64,000 nt of DNA from Kingdonia uniflora (lineage: Eukaryota; Streptophyta; Magnoliopsida; Ranunculales; Circaeasteraceae): NCBI GenBank assembly GCA_014058105.1, contig JACGCM010001329.1:1302001-1366000 (forward strand), in the 5' to 3' direction. The notes beneath the pieces are model-generated. The model made no database searches. It was not told where the DNA came from and saw nothing but the letters and a program-made list of their open reading frames with translations. This document shows, one piece after another, positions 24,567 to 36,500 of this stretch. A program made the position numbers and the translations under genes. Position 1 is the first letter of the stretch, and every line of letters starts with the position of its first letter.

Positions 24567-27500
24567 CTCGTGGTTTTTCTACTATCTATATTACTAGTGC
24601 AAATATCCATGAGTTACCAAGATACTTAGATACCCTTGACAACCTCTTTGGTATACTGAATTAATGATGACATAAATAAACGTTTGTACTTTGTAGAAAA
24701 AAATTAGAAGCTAAAATCTACTTTAAGGGCTAGCATGTTCCCTCAAGTTGGTGTATAAATATCTCAAACATCTAACTTGTAAAGAAATTCGTTTATTCAA
24801 GCCTTTGTGACATCTTTTGTGTGTCGATAAAAGATATCAACGGAACACAAGTATCTCCCAATTGTAGCTTTCACTTATAAAATGCCAATCAATCTATTAT
24901 GATTCGTCCTCGTGTTGTATGGGTTCTGCACAATAACAACATCTTTATTATCGCAATAGCGATGCATCGATTAAAGAGTGTCAAACCCAAGCTCCCTACA
25001 CAAATAGAACCAGGTTCTTCACTAACATCATAATCCATAGCTTAAATTTAAAAACATGTAACCATAAAGCTAAGAGCGATCTGGATAATTTATTACTGTT
25101 CCCGTTCCTGAAATCTAGGGTAGGGAACCATCATACTCGTACTTTATCTCCATCATAAGTAAATATATAGATCGCATACCCATCATGTGGTTTTATGCAC
25201 CGTGGTTTTATGATCCATGAAAGGGAAGAAGAAATTTGGTAACCCGATTAGCGGATGCATGGGCTGACTAGGTAAATGTTGTAGAGGGTCTTGACTCGAG
25301 TTGAGATATCATGCAAACCTGCAGCGAAAGAGACAAAACTCTTAGTTTAGTTAGGAGTTGGGAATCACCTGTTAATTTCCACCATTATCACTGATCGAGT
25401 TTGTGGTATATCCTCCATGGCTTGAAGCTGAGGACAAACGTGAAAAGTTTCAACAAGTACCCTGTGTGTAGTGGTGACATCGACATCCGCATTTAGCACT
25501 TTGCTAAGCTTAAGGTTTTCCTTTATTTGGGTTGGTCACCTGTAGGCTCATTGTTCGAGGTTTTTTAATGCACCTTATTGCACATGCATTGGTGTATTCT
25601 TAGGGCACTCGGATGTACCGTGGCGCCTACGAACTAGATGGTTAAACTGCTTATATTTTCTGGGATCGATCGTTTGCAATAACGTACGTTACGAGAAATG
25701 CAATGCCGGTTATGACAGTTCTTGGGCTTAACATCAATGTGTGAAGACTTTTGTTTTCAAAATGCTTTCTTTAGCTTAAACTGAGGATAGAAGAGAGTTG
25801 GCTCAAGTATTGTAAATGGAAAATGGGGTGTGCGAAGACTTTCCGACAAAGGCACAATTAGAGTCTTCGGAAGACGAAAAGATAGTTCGTGTAAGGGAAG
25901 TTGTGGTGGGTCAGATTCATTGAGCTGGGTTTTGGATTCTGAGGCAGCCTGTAGTGACGTGGAAGAAATGTTTGAAGGTGAAGATGACTAATGTAATGCA
26001 ATGGGGTTAAGTACGAAAGAGAGGAGGGATGTTAGATTTTAAGTGAGGGAGGGATGTTAGATTTTAAATGAGGAAGTTCAAACCTTTTACATTGCCCAAT
26101 TGCGACGGAGGTGTAGAATCATATTCATAATCTTTTCGAAGTCTCATAGGTATTTGAACAAGAGTTTTATTTAATCTTAAAAAGAATGGTGGATTAAGCC
26201 ATTTATAATTTTTTTTTTGGGAAAGTTCTTTGGGATCTCACTCCATATGCAATTGGATTGGTAAGGAAATGAATGATAGGCACTTTAATGAGAAGGCTAA
26301 GACCGTGAAGGAGTTCATTTTTGACATGTAAGCGACTATCTTATCTTGATCTTCATCATCTATGTAGGGGGTCACATTTGAAGATCTTGTGACATGATTG
26401 AAAGAGTTAGCTACCTCGGATCCTAAGAGCATTCACAGCAGTAGGGTGGGTGGATTTGCCCAAAATGAGGGTGAATCCAATCCACCCCAAATTTTCCCAC
26501 AGCAGTTCGATCACAAATTAAGGTGAATATCACTACGCGTAGTTCTGAACCACGCGGCGTCACTACACACAGTTTTGAACTACGCGGCATAATCAAAAAA
26601 CATAAGATCATGCACGTGTCTCCATCTGGAGCGTCCATTACCCTACGCGCAGTTCTGAACTGCGCGACATTAATCCATCAAAAATCCACCCTGAGGGTGG
26701 ATTCTCCACCCTCAGGGTGGAAAATTCATCGCTACGTCACAAATCGACCTAGCTGCTGGGAACCAAAGAGGGTGGATTTGAGAATTCACCTGCCACGTTA
26801 GGGTGTACCTAGCTGCTGTGGATGCTCTAATGTAAACTAGAGGGAGAGAGAAAAATTAATAGAATTGCTTAACAACAAAACTAGTGTTTCCTTCTTCCGT
26901 AACCAAATAACAACTGACTTTCCCAAACCCAAGTTGGGTTTTATTCTCCTGACTTTAAATAGGATAAAGTTGGAAATACGAAAACCCTGTGCTGACACAA
27001 CATACCCCAAAAATTGTACCACATCAACCATAAACGAGCACTTCTTCAAATGAAGAAAGAGGCGGTGTTCCCTGAGAATTTGTAATACTCTCTGAACATG
27101 TTGAATATGCTTCTCCGCGGAGCGACTGTAAATCAAGATATCGTCAAAGTAAACTACCACAAACCTCTTCCGTATACAGTCTCGGAGAACGTCTGTCATC
27201 AATCACATAAAAGTCGATGGAGAGTTCGAAAGACCAAAAGCCATAACCATCCACTCAAACGTCCTTGGTCTTAAACGTTGTCTTCCACTGATCTCCAGGT
27301 AGCATACGTATTTGATGGTATCCTGCGCGCAAATCCAACTTGGAGAAAACCTGTGCTCCGTGTAGATCATCGATCATATACTACAAGCATGGCATAGGAA
27401 ACCGGTACTTAAACGTGATCCTATTGGTGACATGACTGCCCATGCACATGCGCCAACTCTCATACTTTTTTGGGGTGAGAAGAGCGGGCACTGTACATGG

Positions 27501-30500
27501 CGACATGCTTTCTCGAACCAAACCCTTGTCACAAAACTCACTGACATGCCTTTGTAACTCTGCATGCTCCGTAGGTGTCATTTTGTAATGTGGGACGTTG
27601 GGGAGTGGAGCCCCAGGGACCAAGTCTATGGCGTGTTGAGTATCCCTAAGTGGTGGTAAACCAGATTTCTTAGGTTCCTCACAAACATCACTATAATCAC
27701 CAATAATAGATTGCAAACAATCTGGAACAGGTGTCAGACGTACGGAAAGAATACCTACTAAACAATTGACGGTATCATGTTGCCTAGCATCTGACAAAAA
27801 ATTGGTTGGTTGCAACCTTGCAATAATATCGGCTGGTGTCACCAACCAAACAATAGTAATAGTAGTGAACCCTCTATCATGTTTACTCTTGTGAACAAAC
27901 TGCCAAGGCCGACCCAAAAGCAAATGATAAACATCCATAGGAACCACCGTATATGTAACTGTATCCTTGTACACCCCATCTATTACAAACGAGAGTGTAC
28001 ACTCCTGGGTTGCCCACTTCTCCCCTCCTTTGATAAGCCAGTGGATATCGAATGGTTTCGGGTGTGGGGTCAACTTCAGTCCTAACTTCTCTGCGATATT
28101 GGCAGAAATAAGGTTCTCCGTCGAACCCCCATCAATAATAACATTCAAAAGAAACCCGTTAGCTATACACTGTGTTCGAAAATTTTCGTTTCGTAACCAC
28201 ATCGCGGGATCTCCGCTCCCTGGAGTAACCACACGATTCACTGAACCGCATAGAGGAAAAAAAAGAAAAGTTACCCGTGTGGGGTCAGCCGTTGCCTCAA
28301 TCGTTGGTGTTCCTGCTTCAACCGCTACTGCTACTGACTGGAACTCATTTATTGTTACTGTCGTTGTACTTGTACCTAACGTCAATGTCAACGTAGGTGT
28401 TGTAATATCTGAAGTTACAGCCATAAACTTTGGCGTTGCCGCAGTTGTTAACGTTACTGCCATTGGAGATGGCGGCCTTGCTGACTTTATCTCTTGGTTT
28501 AACTATACCGCTTGACATGGACCCCCGACGTCCGACTTTGCCAAGGTTACGCCTTGCCCAAGGCTGCCACTCTTGGGGCTTGGTTTTTGCGACTCATCCT
28601 CATTAATTCCCGTTGTTTGTATCGATCCCTAAAAATCGTAGAGAATGGTACGACTAACCTTGGTCGACCGTTTTGGTCGTATTTGATGGGTACTTCCTCC
28701 ATCACCATACCATATCTCTTCTTCTTGGAATTGGATTCATCTTCTTTTCCCAATTGCCTAATCACCGACTCCATTAGCTCAAATTGAGTTCGAACTAACT
28801 CCAATAGAATCTCTCCTTTCAACACCATCGTATCGTAGGATCGAAATCCGATTAAGGATAGGCTATGGTACCACAAATTAATGTAAACTAGAATGAGAGA
28901 GAAAAATCAATGGAATTGCTTAACGACAAAACTAGGGTTTCTTTCTTCCATAACCAAATAACAAAAATAACAATTGACTTCCCCAAGCCCAAGAGTTAGG
29001 TTTTATTCTCCTGACTTTAAAAAGGATAAAGTTGGAAATACGTAAAGACATGACATGGGGTATGTAAACGACCACCCAATACATCAGATCTGGTGTGAGG
29101 TCGAGTATCTTAGATAGGAATCGTGGTCGTATCCACGACCACGCATAGCACGTTTCGTACATCGTGTGTGCATATTTTTATTTAGTTATTGCTATTTACT
29201 TTAAATTCATTGGATAGCAGGATTTGTTTCCAAATTAGATTAGTATTAGGGTTTTTATTTGTGCTAGGTCTCTTCACCTATAAAAGAGAGCCTAAGCTTA
29301 GTTTATTTTTTATGTTGGTTTGAGTGAGAGAGAAAAGGCTTAGCCCTAGAGAGAAATGTAAAGTTTGGGGTAAATCTAAAAACCCTAGGTCTTCGACCTT
29401 TAATTTTATGCAATTGAGAGATATTAGTTTTAATTGAGATTAATTTAGCTTCCACAAACGTAGTTTTCAACAACTTGGTACCGGAGCTAGCAAGATTCTA
29501 TGTTTTTTTACACCGACTGCTACAGTGATTTCGGCATCTGCTACAGTACTTTTTTGTGTTGTAGTAATTTTGACATTTGCTACAATGATTTCTGCAGAGC
29601 TAGCAAAGATTTTGCGGGATTTTTTTTTTCTCCCGACGAACAATGAGGAATAAAATGCCAAAGAAGCAAACACAGGGCGAGCAATTGAAAATGGTAGAAG
29701 AGTTCGACAAGGAGCTTATGACATCCAACAAGATGAGGGTCACCGGTGACTACGGTGGCCTGAATTCAAGAGAGAGAGCCCTGTCGCTGTCGAGATCAGC
29801 AGTATCTGCGATTTGGTGCACGAAACGAACCTGGCAATATGGGAAGCAACAAGCATGCCATAGGGGCAGGTCACGCATGGCATGGGCATGCCACAACACA
29901 TGGCAAACACGAGTAAGGGCATCAGGCAGGATGCCTACAACAGGGTAGGGTACAAGACAGTGCATTAAGCACGGGACAGTGGCACCGGGCATCAAACATG
30001 GCATGCCTTTGAGTGGCGCGGGCATGCCACGACAACAACTTACACAAATAAACTATGCGGACTGTGAAAATATCGCTAGAGGGAGGGTTGTGGAGCCACG
30101 AACTCGACTCGGGCACGCCGCGAACACCATTTGATGTCGACCTAACGCTAACCGGGGGAGGTCGTAGCTGATCCAGGAGGATCTAGGATGATTTGAAAAT
30201 TAGTCAAAGTCGTTCGAACGAGGTTAAGAGTCGCTCGAACGACCCAATTCCACCTCTTTGGAATTTGGCCCAGGAAACCAAAGTCATTCGAACGACTTCT
30301 ATTTCCGTTTGAAAGACCAATGTTCACCTCTCTGGAATTTGGCCCATAGACAAATTTCGTTCGAACTAGCTTGGATGTCGTTCGAACGAGCTTGGATGTC
30401 GTTCGAACGAGTTGTCAAGTTTCTAGGGTTTTAGACCAATTGGCGTAAAGTCGTTCGAACGACTCCCTATTTTGTTCGAACGAGCTTGGCGTTGCTTCTA

Positions 30501-33500
30501 TTTCTGAGGCGTGCTTTTGCCTCGAGATGCGTTCTATTTGTATTTTTAGTTCCTTAGTATATAAAGGGGACTTAGGTTATTTTTCTAGATCTATGTTAGT
30601 TCAATAAGAGTTCTGAGGAAGAAGCTTAGGGTTTAGAGTAATTCAAGTTGTAATCAATTGATTTGAGCAATTAAAGCTCTTAAAGGGACTTTTCCCAATC
30701 CAATTTCTGTGTAAATCATACTTTTCTGCTAACTAGGGTTTTTTTTTCGTATTGTGGATTAAGTGGTATCAGTTTTTCAGTTACGATCTTCGGGGGTTGA
30801 TTGTGGTTTATGGTCTCTACGCGTGACCGTCTCACGCAAACGAAGGAGAAGCTAGTGAGTCCGTTGACGATTCATCGTAAACCTAATTCGTAGAAAAATG
30901 ACGATTTGGAGATGGACGATTCCAACGATCGACTCACGACTTTAGAAACGGCAGTTTCCGACCTAACTTCTACTGTAAGGGAGTTAGTTGAACAATTGCG
31001 TCTCACGAACCTCGCGAAGGCTTCCGTTTCGGCGAGGCCGTTCTCATCGGCGAGGCCGCTCAAAGAAGAAAGGGGTTTTGGAGGTGGATGGAGACGTGGA
31101 TAATGCGGAGATCGATAGTGATTTTAGTGATGCCGAATCCGTCAAGGAGTGCTCGGGTTTTGGTAAGTTAATGAATCCTATGCGTAATATTCGTATTGAC
31201 TTTAAGATTGAAATTCCGGTATTCGATGGTTCAGTCGATGCCGAGAAGTTGGATAATTGGTTAGATAGGTTGGAAACCTATTTTTCTGTTTATAAATATT
31301 TCGACGCTTAGAAAATTTGTTTCTCTACGTTGAAATTCGCAAGTCATTCACTAACGTGGTGGAAACCCTATCGGAAGCACCACAATGTAGGAAGTTTGAG
31401 TTGGAAATAATTCAAGGTTTTGGTGCGGAAGCAATTCTATCCAATTGGGTATGAACATGAGCGATGGTACAAATGGCACAATTTACGCCAAAGGTATGGG
31501 CAATCTGTACAACAGTTCACTACAGAGTTTCATAACTAAGCGTTGGTTTTGGATATTGATGTGGATGAGTACACGGTGTTCATGAAGTATACGAGAGGTT
31601 TGTCGGAGTCCATTAGAAGAGAATTAAAGCTCTTTAATGTGGACAATATCGAGGATGCTACCGTTAAATCAATTGCCATTGAAGGCAAGTACTTGAAGAG
31701 TGACAAGAAAGAGAAACGTGCAATAGCTACAACGATTGTTGATCTTCCGGATTTAGATAAGCCAAATCCTAAGCTGACTTTAATGTTCAACCAACCTCTA
31801 GCTATCGTCGAGGCGAGTCGGAAAGAGCTTTTCTATGTCATTTTTTTTTTTTTTTTTTTTTTGCAAAAGGTAAGATTGAATTAATTGAAAGTAATAACAA
31901 AAAGGGGAGGCAAAGCCAAGCCCAAAAAACCCAAGAAACAAATAAATGTGTCAAAAAGCTTTAGAGAATCTAAAGTAGCATACAAAAGGTTCTTCCACTT
32001 TAGTTAAGAAGTTTGGTTTGCCTTGGAAGCTTTCCATGATGCCCTCGGGGAGTAAGAGCCCCCTCTTAGAGGCAAGAGAGGCTGAGAAATTTGCCACTTT
32101 CCAGCAGTGTGAAAGTCTGAGTTTCTCAAAAGAAAACTTCATTCTGTTCCAACTTGCTCTTTGAGGCCAGGGGCCTTGATCCTTTACATAATCTGTGATA
32201 GCTGTTTGAGAGTCTGATTCAATCCAGATATTGTTCCAGTGGTTTTGGATTGCCCAATGCAAAGCTTCGATAATTGCTTCACATTCCGAGAAGAAGAGAG
32301 TTTTAGTGCCAATCCCTTTTGTGAAGACTCCTAGAACCTCCCCATTATGATTTCTTGCCACTGTGCCAATTCCAGCTTTACCCGGTAAGCCAATCGCAGT
32401 AGCCCCGCAATTTATTTTCACTTCCTGAAACCAGGGAAGAGCCCAAGTACAGCTCTGAATTCTGGGCAGAGGTCTGGCTTTTGTGGGGACTCCCAAGCAG
32501 CGACAATTTGAAGTTCAAGACAGTTATTCGCCATACAATTTCCAGAAAGACCTGCTGCATCTTTAACAGCAAAACATATTTTCCTTTTAATATCGTTAGG
32601 GCTGAATGTAATTCCCTCTAAAAAAGCGTCGTTTCGAGCTCGCCAAAGAAAGTATATGAGTTTTAGAACAGCTGCTTTCCAAATGTCTGCAATATAGGAG
32701 CTCAACTGTGTACAAAATTCCAACGAACTTTGAAGATTACTGAAACCTGCTTGAATACAAAACAGGGAAGCCATCCAATCCCAGGTCTGAATGGACATTG
32801 GACAGTGCCAAAACAGATGGTCTGAAGTCTCCAGATTGCACCTGCATAATGAGCATCTTGAAGCCATGTTCAAACCCCTTTTACGAAGATTATCCTCGGT
32901 TGCTAGTACGTTGTTGCAAACTTTCCAGGTGAAGGAGGCAATTCTGGGCAGTATAGCCTTGTTGTTAATGTATTTAAACCACCAAACTTTAGGGCGGTGG
33001 GAACTGATTTGATGGTAAGCACTCTGAACTGAGAAATTGCCATGGGAACAATGTTTCCAGACTCTAATATCCTTATCTGAGTTGTTGAGTGTAATATTTT
33101 TGAGATCGATACCAAGCGTAGCCAAGAATTCAACAATTTCAGGAGGGGCAGCCCAAGTGTTCTGATGAATAATTTGGCTAAGCTTTGCTTTGCAATGCTT
33201 CCAAATATCAGGGTTAATGTCAAGAATTTCAGTAATTGCAACGTCTGAACCCCAATAGTCTCTCCAAAAGTCAATGTCCTTTCCTGAGCCAATGATCCAC
33301 TTTGAGTTAGCTTTTACCGAGACAATTGCTTCTTTCAGACCAGTCCATATTGAAGATTTTTTTTGTATTGAGTGGGAGCTCCTTCTTTGTTTAAGAACTT
33401 TGCTCTAAGAAAATTTGCCCAAGGGTCTTGATCAGTGAGGAAAGCCCAACCCAGCTTCATAAGCATTGCCTGATTTGTTTCTCGTAGACCATGAATACCA

Positions 33501-36500
33501 ATGCCCCCTTCACTAGGATGCTTGCTTACTGTGTCCCATTTGACTGTAAGGAGCTTCTTCTTTGCGGGATCTCCGGACCACAAGAAATTTCTAATGATTA
33601 TCTCGCCTTCTTTAATAGCTGCCATCGGCCACTTGTAGATAGCCATATTGAAGATTGGAAGACTCGTAAGAATTGATTGTATAAGAATAACTCTGCTCTG
33701 GAAGGAAAGCATCTTTCCACTCCAACCAGTTGCCCTTGATCTGATTCTATCAATAAGAGGAGCCACCGTTGCTTTTGAAACTCTTCCTTGCACTAGGGGG
33801 ATCACAAGATACCTTTCTGGAAGCGAACCCATTTCAAACCCAAAGAGAGAAACAATGGTATTAAGGCGATAAGCGGAGAGAGAGCCAACAAAGATTTTAC
33901 ATTTCTGCTTGTTAACCCATTGACTAGAGGAAGATTGGTAAACTTCCATGAGGATTTTTAGAGCCTTTAGACCCTTAAGATTTCCTTTAGCAAAAATGAG
34001 AATGTCATCCGCGAAGAGGAGGTGTGAAGGGCTAGGAATGTTCTTGTAGGTAACCATAGGTTTAAGAATTTGTTTGTCTCTTAGCCAAGAGATTCCTCTG
34101 CTGAACACGTCTTCCACAAGGGCGAAGAGGATGGGGGAGAGGGGGCAGCCCTGACGAAAACCTCTAGAGGCTTTAAAAAAACCACAAGGACCACCATTAA
34201 TGAGCACTGAAATATAGGCGCTGTTAAGAATCATCTTTATCCAGCTGCAGAATTGGTAGGAGAAACCCAATTTTTTAAGCACTTGGTGAAGGAAAGGCCA
34301 GCTCACAGTATCAAAAGTTTGTGAAATGTCAATCTTGAGTCCAATATTCCCATTTGTACGACAAGTTCTCATCTCATTTGTCATCTCTGAGGCAAGAGCA
34401 ATATTAGAATGAATTGATCTTCCCGGCACAAACCCACTTTGTTCAGCAGAAATAATATCCGGAGCAATTTTACTAAGTCTAGTGGCGAGGATTTTTGTGA
34501 TCACTTTAAACACAAAGTTGCTCAGGCAGATTGGTCGAAAGTTTCCCATGGTGCTTGAATCTTGGTTTTTGGAATTAAGACCAAAAAATTGGAGTTAAAA
34601 CCCTTTGGAATAGAGGAATCAACAAAGAAAGAAATCACAACCCTTCCAAGATCACTCCCAATGATATCCCAAAAATGTTAAAAGAAAACCCCGCTGAATC
34701 CATCTGGACCTGGACTACTATCACCTTTGAGACCAAAGACTGCCAGTCTAACCTCTTCTGGAGAAGGGTAAGCACTAATCAACAAGTTTGCTCAGCTGAA
34801 ACAAGAGTCGGGATCAGGCCAATAAGATCTGCATTGATATTTGAATAAACATGAGTAAATTTTGTAGTATAATAGTCCACGATGTGCTCTTTAATATTCG
34901 GCTGACTAGATAAGAGGGAGCCATTTTAAAGGGATATTTCGGTGATAAGACTCTTCTGCGATCTGATTCGATGAATCTCATGAAAATATTTTGTATTTCT
35001 CTCTTCACTTTTCAGCCAAGAAACTTTTGCTTTCTGCCTCCAAATCGAATCTTCAAGGTTTAAGAGGCTGTTGAGAGAGATTTGTTTTGTGGAAGCTTCC
35101 TTCATCAAGTTGTTAGAGTAGTTATCATCAAGCTGAACTTGCAGAGCCTCAAGTTCCGCTGCACTTGTCTCAATTTGAGTCTTCAAATCCTCCATATTTT
35201 CTTTCCTCCAAACCTTGATGGCCGCTTTAAGTCTCTGTAACTTCTTCATTAGAACAAATAAGGGATCTCCCAAAAGACTTTCACCCCAAGAGTTAGCCAC
35301 TAAGTCTCTGAAACTAGTGTCTGAAACCCAAGCTGTTAGGAATCTAAATGGAATGCTGCTTGGTTTTGGAATTCCTTGACAACTTCCAACCAAAGCCGAA
35401 TGATCAGAATTGTCTCTAGCCAAATACTTGCAGGACCATCCCTCAAACTTAGATATCCAGTCACTGTTATATAAAGCTCTGTCAAGTCTTCTCAAGATTC
35501 GGGCTCTTCCTTGTTGACCATTGCACTAGGAGTATTTAGGACCCGAGGAGGAACTTTCAAGAAGTCTGCACGAATCGATGCAGTCATTGAAATCTGTTAT
35601 AGACCAAGGACAGGCCCAGTACCACCACTTCGTTCATCCCAGTTACGAATGCAGTTAAAGTCCCCAATAGCCAGCCAAGGAAGACTAAGATTTGCAAAAT
35701 TTTCCATATCCTTCCACAGAGCCCTTCTTGCGGAGATAGTGACCATACCATGGATTGCGGATATAAGCACTCCTTCGTAGATTATAGTAATATGCTGAGA
35801 AGAGGCAGCCACGAGGACTAGGTTTTGAGAACCAGCTTTCCAGAGGCACCACAAATTCCCTAGCCTGGAATCACAATCATTAGAAATCATAGAAAGACTG
35901 TAGTCTGAGAGACCCAGTTTGAGAATGTTAGATACAAAAGGTTTAATTTGGGGTTCAACAATGAAGATAAAAAAAGGTTTATATTTATTCACCAACCGAC
36001 GGAGAGAGAGCCTGAAATTTTTATTGCCAGCGCCTCTGATATTCCAGAAGATCACCCTCGTTGGAAACCTTTTTTATTTTTTCTGTTTGATCTGGTGTTT
36101 GGATAGCCTTTCCTTTCACCCGATCCCACAATCTTTTGCTTTGTAGCCTTCTTCAAATGGGCATTGTTATCCTTGGCCGAGTTGTGTCAGACTCCTTGAG
36201 CAATCAAGGCCTTGTCCCTTTCAATATCATCCACCATGTCTGCCCATTTCAAGGCTGACTGGAGCTTTATAATAGCTGTTTCTTTAAGTAATTGATGCGG
36301 GCTTTCAAAGTTAGGAGGTGGACTAATGAGTTCACTTTCATCCATTCCTTCACTTGCTGTTGCTTTCTCAGTACAAATGAGGGCATCTTGCTGAACAGGA
36401 GTGGTGTCTCTACTTCCTTGCTCTTGAATCTTTGAAGAATCTCTAACGGACATTTGCATAGACATGTCTTCAGTCACCTCTGCATCTGATATTGGACTTG

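Larger units (their letters stand above)
26831..29042 (-). mobile_element. Truncated Ty3/gypsy element E on the minus strand
   Basis: Related copies of about 150-160 bp (26831-26980 and 28882-29042, both starting TGTAAACTAG and ending GGAAATACG) flank gag, protease and RT pieces read on the minus strand. A minus-strand primer site TGGTACCATAGCC (28861-28873) directly inside the right copy fixes orientation. RNase H and integrase are missing: the RT frame runs straight into the left repeat. The true LTRs may be longer than the shared part. A target duplication was not found; the left end abuts the MITE. Confidence 0.75.

Noticed and set aside
27810..28515. Plus-strand frames of 91 and 182 codons opposite the gypsy E protease/RT
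   Set aside because: The minus strand carries clear retropepsin and RT motifs; the plus frames are antisense shadows.
32791..33872. Plus-strand frames opposite LINE C ORF2
   Set aside because: Antisense shadows of RT and zf-RVT domains.
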